From the NCBI RefSeq assembly GCF_000829445.1, contig NZ_JXRQ01000008.1, forward strand, positions 124,001-188,000: a stretch of 64,000 nt of DNA, written 5' to 3'. Positions 17,369 to 26,310 of the stretch are shown here, in pieces (position 1 is the stretch's first letter; every line of letters starts with the position of its first letter). Source of the stretch: Jeotgalibacillus alimentarius (lineage in GTDB: Bacteria > Bacillota > Bacilli > Bacillales > Jeotgalibacillaceae). Made by a program: the position numbers and the translations under genes. Under the pieces are notes generated by a model. It ran no database searches and was not told the DNA's origin. It saw nothing but the letters and a program-made list of their open reading frames with translations.

Positions 17369-18169
17369 GTGGGCGAAGCAATTGTCATTACATCGGGTAA
17401 AGGCGGAGTCGGGAAGACCACGACAACCGCTAATCTAGGTACAGCAATCGCGATGCAGGGGAAAAAAGTATGCTTAATCGATACTGATATCGGCCTGCGT
17501 AACCTGGATGTGATTCTCGGTTTGGATAACAGAATTATTTATGATCTTGTGGATGTAGTAGAAGGCAGATGTAAACCGAATCAGGCACTTGTAAAAGACA
17601 AGCGTTTTGAAGGCCTGCTGTATCTGCTCCCTGCTGCTCAGACCAGTGATAAGTCAGCAGTAAATCCTGAACAGATGAAAGAGCTTGTGGAACAGCTGAA
17701 ACAGGACTATGATTACATATTGATTGACTGTCCGGCAGGAATCGAGCAGGGGTATAAAAATGCAATTGCAGGGGCGGACCGTGCAATCGTTGTAACGACT
17801 CCCGAGCGTTCTGCTGTGCGTGATGCAGACAGAATTGTCGGGCTGCTTGAGCAGGAAACGGATGAGCCGCCTGTATTGATCATTAACCGCATCAGAAATC
17901 ATCTGATGGAGTCAGGAGATATGCTTGATATTGATGAAGTTACCACTCATCTTTCAATTGACCTTCTTGGCATTGTCATTGATGATGACCAGGTCATTAC
18001 TGCCTCTAATAAAGGTGAGCCGATTACGATGAATCCGGACAGTAAGGCTTCTATTGCCTACCGGAACATTGCGAGAAGAATTCTTGGTGAGTCGATTCCA
18101 CTGATGTCTCTATCAGATGAGAAACCTTCACTGATGAAGAAAATATTTAAAATTCTTGGCAAGAAGTAA
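17369..18169 (+). CDS. minD: Septum site-determining ATPase MinD
   Basis: A ParA/MinD family membrane ATPase that recruits MinC. The deviant Walker A GKGGVGKTT is at residues ~10-18, with LIDCPAGIEQGY as the Walker B region. The C-terminus (SLMKKIFKILGKK) is the amphipathic membrane-targeting helix. It starts at GTG 17369 with AAGGAGG upstream. A strong terminator follows the gene, closing the mre-min unit. Confidence 0.97.
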   Translation: MGEAIVITSGKGGVGKTTTTANLGTAIAMQGKKVCLIDTDIGLRNLDVILGLDNRIIYDLVDVVEGRCKPNQALVKDKRFEGLLYLLPAAQTSDKSAVNPEQMKELVEQLKQDYDYILIDCPAGIEQGYKNAIAGADRAIVVTTPERSAVRDADRIVGLLEQETDEPPVLIINRIRNHLMESGDMLDIDEVTTHLSIDLLGIVIDDDQVITASNKGEPITMNPDSKASIAYRNIARRILGESIPLMSLSDEKPSLMKKIFKILGKK

Positions 18170-18174
18170 AATGG

Positions 18175-18203
18175 CCGGCAGCGCATGAGCTGCCGGTTTT
18201 TTT
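18175..18203 (+). terminator. Terminator after minD
   Basis: CCGGCAGC and GCTGCCGG form an eight-base-pair stem with a six-base loop and seven Ts. Confidence 0.9.
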
Positions 18204-18211
18204 CATACAAT
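18204..18211 (+). promoter_or_regulatory. Candidate sigma-E -10 element for spoIVFA-spoIVFB
   Basis: CATACAAT is a perfect match to the sigma-E -10 consensus and lies 33 bases before the spoIVFA start. The upstream -35 is poor because that region is the minD terminator stem. In B. subtilis the spoIVF operon is transcribed by sigma-E in the mother cell. Confidence 0.45.
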
Positions 18212-18244
18212 GAATGAGTAAACTGAATGAGGGAGTGTACAGGC

Positions 18245-18823
18245 ATGACCCTGTTCAAGAAACCGAGTACTTTCAGCCGGCTATCAGAAAAGCTCTTAGT
18301 GAAATCAATTCTTGCGGGTCTGGTGATTGTTTGCTTTACCGCAAGTGAAGATGATTTATGGTCACTTGAACAACTTGTTGATCTGCAGCGGGCGATCCAT
18401 ACATCGTTTGAATTTGCCTCCCATTATGATGCATTTGGTACTCAGCTCGGATTTGCGAGCGGCATTAAGACAGATGACAAAACCGTCGTACCTGTATCTG
18501 CCAACTTTACCCGGGAAGCACTTGAAGGTACAGAAACCGCTATTTTATCAGTTGCAGGCGAACCTATCTTTGCCCCGAGAAGCGGGATTGTGTTATTTGC
18601 CGGTCAGACTGAGGGTGAGGATATGATCGTACTTCAGCACCCTGACCGCAAAAAGACTGTCTATCTGTCAGTCATCGCTGATCAGGTGGAAACATTTGAT
18701 CTGGTCAATGCAGGTGAACAGATCGGGTATGTGCCGGGGAAGAGCTACCGTTTTATGCTGAAGCCTGAGAACACGCCGTTTAATTTGACAGCTTTTTTCC
18801 GTGAGCTGAATGCTGCTGATTAA
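18245..18823 (+). CDS. spoIVFA: SpoIVFA-like membrane protein with degenerate M23 domain
   Basis: SpoIVFA holds SpoIVFB and BofA in a complex in the outer forespore membrane and keeps the protease inactive until signalled. This 192-residue protein has one membrane segment near residue 25 and a C-terminal LytM-like fold (PIFAPRSGIVLFAG...IVLQHPDRKKTVYLSVI), in which the zinc histidine pattern is incomplete, so it is probably not a peptidase. The start is ATG 18245 with GGGAG nine bases upstream; ATG 18227 has no ribosome site. It overlaps spoIVFB by 14 bases, which supports the name. Confidence 0.8.
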   Translation: MTLFKKPSTFSRLSEKLLVKSILAGLVIVCFTASEDDLWSLEQLVDLQRAIHTSFEFASHYDAFGTQLGFASGIKTDDKTVVPVSANFTREALEGTETAILSVAGEPIFAPRSGIVLFAGQTEGEDMIVLQHPDRKKTVYLSVIADQVETFDLVNAGEQIGYVPGKSYRFMLKPENTPFNLTAFFRELNAAD

Positions 18824-19604
18824 AGGCAGGGTATCCATCCATCCGTTTTTCTGGATGATGGCGGCAGCTTCTTTTATAACCGGACAGTTTCATTCATTCT
18901 TTATTCTTTTCATGCTGGTTCTTGCCCATGAAGCTGCTCATGGAATAGCGGCAGTTTTTTTCAGATGGCAGGTGAAAAGTCTGACGCTGCTGCCTTTTGG
19001 GGGCCACCTTGAAGTAAAAGGGATATTGAACAAGCCTGTAACCGAAGAAGCAGTCGTTGCGCTGAGCGGCCCGTTTTTTCATCTGCTGGTCCATATTTTT
19101 CTTTTATATAGCCATTTGCCATTTGCCTATACAGAAGAGCTGATTCATCTCAATCTGCAGCTGCTATTTTTCAACCTGCTTCCAGTCTGGCCGCTTGACG
19201 GCGGGAGAATACTCAGCTGTCTCATTCATCTGTTTTTTCCTTTTAAAAAGAGCCTGGATTTACTTATTGCCTTCAGTACAGTTACTCTGCTTACACTGAT
19301 TGCAGCGAGTGTCTGGCAGTTGCAGCTTCAGTGGCTCCTGCTGCTGATCTATGCGGGTTTTAGTACGTGGCACTTATACAGAACCCGCCATTTTCTGTTC
19401 AAACAGTTCCTGCTTGAAAAATGGAAGGCGCAGCATACAGAAAGTAAAATCGTGTATGTTCCCGCCTCTTATTCACTCCATTCACTGATCAATAGCATGG
19501 TGAAAGGAAAAAAACAGCAGTTTCTCATCACAGAAAACGGAAAGGTGATAGGAACGCTCAGTGATGATATGATAATAAAACGATACTTTTCCGCGCATGA
19601 CTAA
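18810..19604 (+). CDS. spoIVFB: Intramembrane metalloprotease SpoIVFB
   Basis: An M50 site-2 type protease that cleaves pro-sigma-K in the mother cell during sporulation. The zinc motif HEAAH is at residues 40-44 and the third ligand lies in LPVWPLDGGR (Asp ~130). About six membrane segments are followed by a C-terminal CBS-type domain from residue ~205 (VPASYSLHSLINSMVKGKKQQFLITENGKVIG), which is thought to sense ATP. Its start lies inside the end of spoIVFA, so translation is coupled. Confidence 0.92.
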   Translation: MLLIKGRVSIHPFFWMMAAASFITGQFHSFFILFMLVLAHEAAHGIAAVFFRWQVKSLTLLPFGGHLEVKGILNKPVTEEAVVALSGPFFHLLVHIFLLYSHLPFAYTEELIHLNLQLLFFNLLPVWPLDGGRILSCLIHLFFPFKKSLDLLIAFSTVTLLTLIAASVWQLQLQWLLLLIYAGFSTWHLYRTRHFLFKQFLLEKWKAQHTESKIVYVPASYSLHSLINSMVKGKKQQFLITENGKVIGTLSDDMIIKRYFSAHD

Positions 19605-19630
19605 CTGCGGATTAATAAGAAGGTGCACAA

Positions 19631-21019
19631 TTGAAACGAATGATTATCAGTCATAAAACACGTGAAAAAAAGTGGGCAATCCTAACTGAACAGGGAATCG
19701 ACAGGATTGAACTGTACCCACCGTTTGCAGTAACGAAAATAGGCAATATCTACAGCGGAACCATTGCCAGTATCAAACCATCACTGCAGGCAGCTTTTGT
19801 CCAGTTCGATCATGGTCCAAAAGGGTACCTGCCGCTAAAATCGATTCCGGAGCAATATGGGTCCGTTCATCAGGGAATGAGAATGCCTGTACAGGTGAAA
19901 AAAGATGAAGAAGCGACTAAGGGACCTGTACTTACTGCTGATCTTGAATTTCAAGGTAAGTATATGGTCTATTTCCCGTTCACCAAGATGCTCAGGCTTT
20001 CCAAAAAAATAAGCAGTCAACAGAGAAGCAGACTTCAGCAATGGGGTGAGGGTGCTGCAGGCAGCGAAGGGGGGCTGCTGATCAGAACAGATGCTTCATC
20101 TGCAAGTGATGCAGACCTTTCAAAGGAATTGAGTGACCTCAAACAAGCCTCTCAGCAGCTCAATCAGTCCTTTCACAAGCGTAAAGGTCAATACCTTTTA
20201 AAAAGTGCTGAACCATTCATAGAAGAAGTGAAAGAGGCCATCATCAATCAGGTACCTGATGAGATCGTGACAGACACAGCTGACATGTCAGCCGACATTA
20301 AAAATTTTATGTCAGCTTTAAAAATGAACGCGAGTGTGACTTTTCATCATGATGATGAGGATCTATTCAGAACCTATATAAAAGAAGATATTCATCATCT
20401 TATGACCAGAAAGTATGTGTGGCTTGACGGGGGAAGTCAGATTGTTATAGATTCACTTGAGGCGCTCACTGTGATTGATGTTAATTCTTCAAAGCAGGCA
20501 GGTGCGAAACAGCACCAGGCTGCAGCAAAAGACATTAATATGAAAGCAGCAGCTGAATCACTCAGGCAAATGAGAATCAGAGACTTACACGGCATCATTT
20601 TAATTGATTTTATTAATATGAAGAATCCGGCAGATCGTGCTGATATTGACCGGTTGATCAGACAGGAAGCAAAACTTGATCCAAAGCATATTCATCCTGC
20701 AGGCTTTACTGAACTCGGACTTTACCAGTTAACGAGAAAGAAAACGAAGGCCTCTTATGAAGCTGCTTATACCGTTCCATGTCCGGTATGTGCAGGAAAA
20801 GGACATGTTCTCTCACCTGAAAGCCGGCTGCTCGAACTTGAAAAAGAACTGCTTGAAAAAAGAAGAAGTCTTCAGCGTGCTGAAATCGGTCTGACAAAAG
20901 ATCTTCACGAACTGATCAGGCAGGATCCATCATTTATCAAATGGATTGAACAGGAGCTGAAGATTCCGGTCACACTGATTGATATTGAGCACCCGCATTC
21001 TTATTATCAAATCAGATAA
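19631..21019 (+). CDS. rng: Ribonuclease E/G family protein
   Basis: An endoribonuclease of the RNase E/G family. An S1 domain (GNIYSGTIASIKPSLQAAFV) is at residues ~38-110. The catalytic aspartates are in VIDVNSSKQ (~283) and IILIDFINMKN (~326), and the zinc-link motif CPVCAGKG (~384) is intact. At 462 residues it is RNase G-like, without the long degradosome tail of RNase E. B. subtilis lacks this gene and uses RNase Y instead. The start is TTG 19631 with AGGTG five bases upstream; the downstream ATG 19640 is too far from it. Confidence 0.93.
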   Translation: MKRMIISHKTREKKWAILTEQGIDRIELYPPFAVTKIGNIYSGTIASIKPSLQAAFVQFDHGPKGYLPLKSIPEQYGSVHQGMRMPVQVKKDEEATKGPVLTADLEFQGKYMVYFPFTKMLRLSKKISSQQRSRLQQWGEGAAGSEGGLLIRTDASSASDADLSKELSDLKQASQQLNQSFHKRKGQYLLKSAEPFIEEVKEAIINQVPDEIVTDTADMSADIKNFMSALKMNASVTFHHDDEDLFRTYIKEDIHHLMTRKYVWLDGGSQIVIDSLEALTVIDVNSSKQAGAKQHQAAAKDINMKAAAESLRQMRIRDLHGIILIDFINMKNPADRADIDRLIRQEAKLDPKHIHPAGFTELGLYQLTRKKTKASYEAAYTVPCPVCAGKGHVLSPESRLLELEKELLEKRRSLQRAEIGLTKDLHELIRQDPSFIKWIEQELKIPVTLIDIEHPHSYYQIR

Positions 21020-21033
21020 TATCAAGAATGTCA

Positions 21034-21061
21034 TTGACACTGATAATCTCTGTGTGATAAC
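21034..21061 (+). promoter_or_regulatory. Sigma-A promoter for rplU operon
   Basis: A perfect -35 TTGACA (21034-21039) and GATAAC (21056-21061) are separated by 16 bases. Transcription would begin near 21068 and include the structured leader. Confidence 0.65.
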
Positions 21062-21069
21062 ATTCATAT

Positions 21070-21150
21070 GTTACTGTTTGTAGCACCCGTGCTACAACCG
21101 CTCATAACAGGTCATTAAGCGCCAAAAGGCCACCTGGTATATGGCGAGTC
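21070..21150 (+). ncRNA. L21 leader (5' UTR structured element of rplU)
   Basis: Two hairpins lie between the promoter and rplU. The first is TGTAGCAC paired with GTGCTACA at 21079-21096. The second is CAGGT (21108-21112) paired with ACCTG (21132-21136), capped by GCC-AAAA-GGC. The position and layout fit the L21 leader known from Bacillales, thought to let L21 regulate its own operon. A covariance-model search was not possible here, so family membership is inferred. Confidence 0.65.
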
Positions 21151-21177
21151 TGAGTGAAATTGAGGAGGTGCATTGGA

Positions 21178-21486
21178 ATGTACGCAATTATTGAAACAGG
21201 CGGAAAGCAGATGAAAGTAGTTGAAGGCCAGGAGGTCTACATCGAAAAGCTTAACGCTGAAGCAGGCGAAGAAATTACGTTTGACAAAGTTCTTTTCGTA
21301 GGCGGAGATAATGTAAAGGTAGGCAGCCCGCTAGTTGACGGCGCTACAGTTACAGGTAAAGTTGAAAAACAGGGTCGCGCTAAAAAGATCACTGTATTCA
21401 AATACAAGCCGAAGAAGAATCAACACCGTAAGCTTGGTCACCGTCAGCCTTACACTAAAGTTGTAATCGGCAAGATCAACGCTTAA
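21178..21486 (+). CDS. rplU: 50S ribosomal protein L21
   Basis: The start [18 protein letters not shown] and end [24 protein letters not shown] are diagnostic for bL21, which binds 23S rRNA. The 102-residue length is standard. GAGGAGGTG precedes ATG 21178; an upstream in-frame GTG/ATG would add residues from the leader and is not credible. It is followed by prp and rpmA, the conserved Firmicutes order. Confidence 0.98.
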   Translation: MYAIIETGGKQMKVVEGQEVYIEKLNAEAGEEITFDKVLFVGGDNVKVGSPLVDGATVTGKVEKQGRAKKITVFKYKPKKNQHRKLGHRQPYTKVVIGKINA

Positions 21487-21500
21487 TAGGTTACTATTTT

Positions 21501-22137
<637 letters not shown>

Positions 22138-22143
22138 TTTCTT

Positions 22144-22180
22144 AAGAAACTCTGGTTATAAACAGCCAGAGTTTCTTTTT
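22144..22180 (+). terminator. Terminator after rpmA
   Basis: AAGAAACTCTGG and CCAGAGTTTCTT form a 12-base-pair stem with a ten-base loop, followed by Ts. Confidence 0.88.
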
Positions 22181-22245
22181 ATGTTCAGCATAAGCGCGCT
22201 CTTTGCTATACTAGAGGGTAAGTGAAACTCTTTAGGAGGAGGCCA

Positions 22246-22797
22246 ATGATAGAATCAAAACTGAAGCTCGAATTGCTGCAGCACTGCAGACATGACTGGA
22301 TGAACAAACTGCAGATGATCAAAGGCAACCTGGAGCTGTCTAATATAGAACGAGCAGCACAGATGATTGATGAAATGGTGATTGAGTCGAGACAGGAAGC
22401 ATTGCTTACTTCACTCGGCACACCAAGTTTCTCTGAATGGCTGCTGACTTATAACTGGTATCGCCCCGGGCCATTAAAGCTCGGTTATGAGTTTACAGAA
22501 CGTATGAAAATTCCGGAAGCATATGATTCACTGCTCCTTAATTGGGCAAGAAAAACTGCTGCTGTGGTGGATAAAGCATTGAATACACCATCAGATCAGG
22601 AGCTGTACTTTTTATTTGAGCAGCATGATGAAAGCTTTTCAATTGTTGTTGAATATGAGGGAGAGCCTCTCCAGTCATCTCCGGAAGATATTATACAGGA
22701 ACCAAAAGAAGCTCATGTTGAATGGACTTGTGAATCAAGCGCATCCTTTTCAATAAAGCTGACATTTGATTATCCTGTACCAAGGGTGAAAGTTTAA
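22246..22797 (+). CDS. spo0B: Sporulation phosphotransferase Spo0B
   Basis: Spo0B passes phosphate from Spo0F to Spo0A in the sporulation phosphorelay. The phosphorylated His lies in [19 protein letters not shown], the HDxxNxLQ box of its helical hairpin dimer. The C-terminal half is a degenerate histidine-kinase ATPase fold without nucleotide-binding motifs. AGGAGGAGG precedes ATG 22246; an in-frame upstream start at 22222 overlaps that site and is unlikely. A TATACT at 22207-22212 suggests its own promoter after the rpmA terminator. obg follows after 20 bases, as in B. subtilis. Confidence 0.9.
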   Translation: MIESKLKLELLQHCRHDWMNKLQMIKGNLELSNIERAAQMIDEMVIESRQEALLTSLGTPSFSEWLLTYNWYRPGPLKLGYEFTERMKIPEAYDSLLLNWARKTAAVVDKALNTPSDQELYFLFEQHDESFSIVVEYEGEPLQSSPEDIIQEPKEAHVEWTCESSASFSIKLTFDYPVPRVKV

Positions 22798-22817
22798 CAA
22801 TAGGAGGATCCACAATT

Positions 22818-24104
22818 ATGTTTGTAGATCAGGTCAAGATATATGTAAAAGGCGGAGATGGCGGAGATGGTATGGTCGCTTTCCGCAGAGAAAAATATGT
22901 ACCAAAAGGCGGACCTGCTGGCGGAGACGGCGGTCAGGGTGCCAATGTTATTTTCCTGGTTGAAGAAGGATTAAGAACGCTGATGGATTTCCGCTACCAG
23001 CGTCACTTTAAAGCATCTAAAGGCGAAAATGGTATGTCAAAAAACCAGCACGGCCGCGGCGCCTCAGATATGATCGTAAAAGTACCGCCTGGCACAGTTG
23101 TGAAAGATGAAGCAACAGGTGAAATTATTGCCGATCTGACTGAACATGGTCAGCAGGCAGTAATCGCTAAAGGCGGACGCGGAGGCAGAGGAAATTCACG
23201 CTTTGCTACCCCTGCAAACCCTGCACCGGAGCTTTCTGAAAAAGGGGAGCCGGGTCAGGAAAAGAATATTATTATGGAATTAAAACTGCTTGCTGATGTA
23301 GGTCTTGTCGGATTCCCGAGTGTAGGGAAATCAACGCTCCTTTCAGTTGTATCAGCTGCAAAACCAAAGATCGCTGAATATCACTTCACAACGATCGCTC
23401 CTAATCTTGGAATGGTTGAAACGGAAGATAACAGAACATTTGTTATGGCTGACCTTCCGGGACTGATTGAAGGTGCTCATGAAGGAGTAGGGCTTGGCCA
23501 TCAGTTCCTGAGACACATTGAACGTACGCGTGTTATTGTACACGTTGTGGACATGTCTGCACTTGAAGGCCGTGATCCTTATGAGGATTACCTCACAATT
23601 AATAATGAACTGAAGGAATACAATCTGCGTCTAACAGAGCGTCCTCAGGTCGTTGTCGCAAATAAGATGGATATGCCTGATTCAGAAGAGAATCTGAAGA
23701 AGTTTAAAGAGCAGGTTGGAGACGACGTACAGGTATTCCCTGTATCTGCTATTTCGAGACAGGGTCTGAAGGAACTGCTTTATACAGTTGCGGATCTTGT
23801 GGAATCAACACCTGAATTCCCGCTGAATGAAGCTGAAAAAGATGAAACGGTTAACCGTGTACTTTATAAGCATGAAGAAGCAGAGAAGTTCGAGATCACA
23901 CGTGATCCGGACGGCAGCTTTGTGATCACGGGAGATTCACTTGAAAGACTATTCAAGATGACTGACTTCAGCCGTGAAGAATCAATTAGACGTTTTGCGC
24001 GTCAAATGCGTGCAATGGGTATTGATGAGGCACTTCGTCAAAAAGGTGCGAAAAATGGTGATACTGTTAAGATTATTGAATTTGAATTTGATTTCGTAGA
24101 GTAA
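22818..24104 (+). CDS. obg: Ribosome-assembly GTPase Obg
   Basis: An essential GTPase for 50S assembly that is also linked to stress and sporulation signalling. The glycine-rich Obg fold covers residues 1-158 ([31 protein letters not shown]). The G domain has GFPSVGKST at ~165, [12 protein letters not shown], and NKMD. The C-terminal OCT domain follows residue ~345, ending in [10 protein letters not shown]. The 428-residue length is typical of Bacillus. Confidence 0.97.
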   Translation: MFVDQVKIYVKGGDGGDGMVAFRREKYVPKGGPAGGDGGQGANVIFLVEEGLRTLMDFRYQRHFKASKGENGMSKNQHGRGASDMIVKVPPGTVVKDEATGEIIADLTEHGQQAVIAKGGRGGRGNSRFATPANPAPELSEKGEPGQEKNIIMELKLLADVGLVGFPSVGKSTLLSVVSAAKPKIAEYHFTTIAPNLGMVETEDNRTFVMADLPGLIEGAHEGVGLGHQFLRHIERTRVIVHVVDMSALEGRDPYEDYLTINNELKEYNLRLTERPQVVVANKMDMPDSEENLKKFKEQVGDDVQVFPVSAISRQGLKELLYTVADLVESTPEFPLNEAEKDETVNRVLYKHEEAEKFEITRDPDGSFVITGDSLERLFKMTDFSREESIRRFARQMRAMGIDEALRQKGAKNGDTVKIIEFEFDFVE

Positions 24105-24120
24105 AGCGGGAGGGTATAAG

Positions 24121-24576
24121 GTGCCAAAAAAGGATCTAAATGAGAAATTCTATCTGGTAAGAGAAGATGTGCTTCCTGAAGCGATGCAGAAAACGCTTGA
24201 TGCGAAGCAGCTGCTTGAAAGAGGACATGCAGGATCAGTCTGGGAAGCTGTGCGTTCCGTTGACTTAAGCCGCAGTGCATTTTACAAATACAGAGATACT
24301 GTCTTCCCATTTCATACAGTTGTGAAAGAAAAGATCATCACACTCTTTTTCCACCTCGAAGACCGCTCAGGCACCTTATCCCAGCTGCTTGGGCTGGTGG
24401 CTTCCTGTGGAGGCAATATCCTGACGATTCACCAGACGATCCCATTACAGGGACGGGCTAATGTCACGTTATCATTGAATGTGACAGATATGAATGTCCC
24501 GCTTGATGAAATGCTGAACAGATTTAAAAAGCTTGAATTTGTTGAAAAAGTCGAAGTACTGGGCTCTGGTGCCTGA
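24121..24576 (+). CDS. pheB: ACT domain protein PheB
   Basis: A 151-residue protein of the UPF0735 / PheB family. Residues 1-65 form a short helical region ([26 protein letters not shown]...[13 protein letters not shown]), and residues ~73-148 an ACT domain ([32 protein letters not shown]), which binds amino acids. It lies between obg and pheA and probably senses an aromatic amino acid, but it is not an enzyme of the pathway as far as the sequence shows. The start is GTG 24121 with GGGAGGG upstream. Confidence 0.9.
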   Translation: MPKKDLNEKFYLVREDVLPEAMQKTLDAKQLLERGHAGSVWEAVRSVDLSRSAFYKYRDTVFPFHTVVKEKIITLFFHLEDRSGTLSQLLGLVASCGGNILTIHQTIPLQGRANVTLSLNVTDMNVPLDEMLNRFKKLEFVEKVEVLGSGA

Positions 24577-24597
24577 TTAAATAAAGAAGGTGAGTAA

Positions 24598-25458
24598 ATG
24601 AAAATCGGTTATCTGGGACCGGAAGCTTCCTTCACCCATCATGCGGTGAAAAGTATATTTAATAATGAAGAATATATTGCCTTTCCGACCATTCCTGATT
24701 GTCTGGAAGCGCTCGCTGAAAACAAAGTGGAGCGTGCAGTTGTTCCCTTGGAGAATGCACTTGAAGGTTCTGTACCTATTACCATTGATTATTTATTTCA
24801 TGATGTAGATCTTCACATCACGGCCGAATTAATTTCACCGATTGAGCAGCATCTCATGGTCCATCCGGATAACGCTGCACGCTTTCAGGATGTGAAGAAA
24901 ATTATGTCTCATTCCCATGCGCTTGCACAGTGCCACAAATATTTATACTACCGCTTCAGAGGAGTGACGCTTGAACCTTCAACTTCAACTTCTGCTGCGG
25001 CAAAATATACGAGTGAGCATCCGGAAGAAAACATCGCTGCAATCGGTAATGCGCTAGCTGCTGATACATATGGTTTAACTGTAGTCGAGAAAAATATTCA
25101 TGATTTTCATTTTAACCATACTAGATTCGTCGTGTTAACGAGTGAGAAAGAGTCAGAACTATTGCCGTTTGAACGTGACGCTGAGAAATCCACTCTGATG
25201 ATCACACTGCCATCAGATGACAGGGCCGGTGCACTTCACCAGGTATTATCTGCTTTCTCATGGCGTCAGCTCAGCCTGAGTAAAATTGAATCAAGACCCC
25301 TTAAAACAGGTCTAGGCAATTACTTTTTTATTATCGATGTGGAAAAACCGGTTGGAGGGGTACTCATGCAGGGTGCCATAGAAGAACTAGAAGCACTCGG
25401 CTGCACCGTAAAAGTTCTCGGGAGCTATAAAAAACATCTGCTTGAACCTGCAAAATAA
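24598..25458 (+). CDS. pheA: Prephenate dehydratase
   Basis: PheA converts prephenate to phenylpyruvate in phenylalanine synthesis. The 286-residue monofunctional enzyme starts with KIGYLGPEASFTHHAV, has the VVPLENALEGSVP catalytic segment and the HNHTRF-like box FHFNHTRFVVL, and ends with an ACT domain (LPSDDRAGALHQVLSAF...LSKIESRPLKTGLGNYFFIIDVE) that gives feedback inhibition by phenylalanine. It follows pheB by 21 bases. Confidence 0.96.
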   Translation: MKIGYLGPEASFTHHAVKSIFNNEEYIAFPTIPDCLEALAENKVERAVVPLENALEGSVPITIDYLFHDVDLHITAELISPIEQHLMVHPDNAARFQDVKKIMSHSHALAQCHKYLYYRFRGVTLEPSTSTSAAAKYTSEHPEENIAAIGNALAADTYGLTVVEKNIHDFHFNHTRFVVLTSEKESELLPFERDAEKSTLMITLPSDDRAGALHQVLSAFSWRQLSLSKIESRPLKTGLGNYFFIIDVEKPVGGVLMQGAIEELEALGCTVKVLGSYKKHLLEPAK

Positions 25459-25493
25459 AATTATAAAGATGATTGATAGTAAATAAATTTGAG

Positions 25494-25640
25494 GGTAACG
25501 GAGCGGAAGGCGGCGACTCCAGCAGGAGAAGCCGGACAGGTGAGACCCCATAGGCACAAAGCGCCGAGGAGGCGGTATGGCACCATAAATCGGCGCACCC
25601 ATGCGGAAAGCGACCCCTGCAGCGCATTGAACCGGTTACC
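25494..25640. repeat. Structured intergenic repeat, copy 2
   Basis: An element homologous to the one at 11842-11989, of about 147 bases, flanked by GGTAAC (25494-25499) and GTTACC (25635-25640). Its first internal hairpin is GGC-GA-CTCC, AGCA loop, GGAG-AA-GCC, where copy 1 has GAC and GTC: the pair has changed on both sides. The second hairpin is GGCAC-AAA-GCGCC, where copy 1 has GACGC and GCGTC. The outer arms also differ between copies but remain self-complementary. It lies between pheA and a bidirectional terminator. Confidence 0.85.
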
Positions 25641-25646
25641 ATAGAA

Positions 25647-25680
25647 AAAGGCTGAGACAAACATTCGTCTCAGCCTCTTT
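25647..25680. terminator. Bidirectional terminator between pheA and niaR
   Basis: AGGCTGAGAC and GTCTCAGCCT form a ten-base-pair stem with an eight-base loop, with As on the left and Ts on the right, so it works for both convergent genes. Confidence 0.88.
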
Positions 25681-26216
25681 TATTCCTGATACAAAATCCC
25701 GGCCTGCTTCAATTCCTCTTCAATACGATCTAACACAGCATTATGTTCAGCTTCCACCTCATGCATATGAACCCCGTCAGTCAGCACTGAAAGAAGAGTC
25801 GAATCTGAAGAAGCAAGCTCATAGATAAATCGTCTGACCTCAGTCGCGTTATGCAGCATCAGTGAAGCTGTCATTTCCCCGTACACAGGATGTTCGATCA
25901 TCACATTTTTTACAATTCCGCCGTGTTTGACAATCAGTAATAATTCTTCTTCTGTCTGTTCGGCTGTATGTCTGCAGACCATCAACCTTGAAACTCTGCT
26001 CGCTGGTTGTGCAGGCATATATAAATAGCCCTGGCTCGTTGCCAGTATTGGCTCATTACCAGCTTTGAGTAAGTTGATATCACTGACAATCACCTGTCTG
26101 CTCACATTCATCTCTGCTGCAAGCGCACGTCCTGTGATTGGTCCAACAGATTGTCTAAGTGTATGTAAAATTTTTTCTCTTCTCGCTTCTCCGATTTTCT
26201 GGCGGTCACTTGGCAT
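25680..26216 (-). CDS. niaR: Niacin-responsive transcriptional repressor NiaR
   Basis: NiaR represses NAD synthesis and niacin uptake genes when niacin is plentiful. The N-terminal winged helix (ILHTLRQSVGPITGRALAAEMNVSRQVIVSDINLL) is followed by a 3H domain with conserved histidines that bind metal and niacin (VCRHTAEQ, IEHPVYGE, DGVHMHEVE). The 178-residue length matches. In B. subtilis it sits beside nifS-nadBCA; here no NAD gene is adjacent in the window, and safA follows directly on the other strand. GAAGGG precedes the ATG on the minus strand. Confidence 0.92.
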   Translation of the reverse strand: MPSDRQKIGEARREKILHTLRQSVGPITGRALAAEMNVSRQVIVSDINLLKAGNEPILATSQGYLYMPAQPASRVSRLMVCRHTAEQTEEELLLIVKHGGIVKNVMIEHPVYGEMTASLMLHNATEVRRFIYELASSDSTLLSVLTDGVHMHEVEAEHNAVLDRIEEELKQAGILYQE

Positions 26217-26258
26217 AGATTACCCTTCTTTCATCGATCATTCTGAAAGTATTGTATC

Positions 26259-26283
26259 ATAAATCCATTTACTTCATAGGATA
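26259..26283 (+). promoter_or_regulatory. Candidate sporulation (sigma-E/K type) promoter for safA
   Basis: CATAGGATA (26275-26283) matches the CATANNNTA -10 pattern shared by sigma-E and sigma-K, with an ATA (26259-26261) 13 bases upstream as a possible sigma-E -35. It lies 27 bases before the safA ATG. B. subtilis safA is expressed by mother-cell sigma factors. Confidence 0.4.
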
Positions 26284-26310
26284 TATAGAATGAATGATGG
26301 AGGTGGCAAG

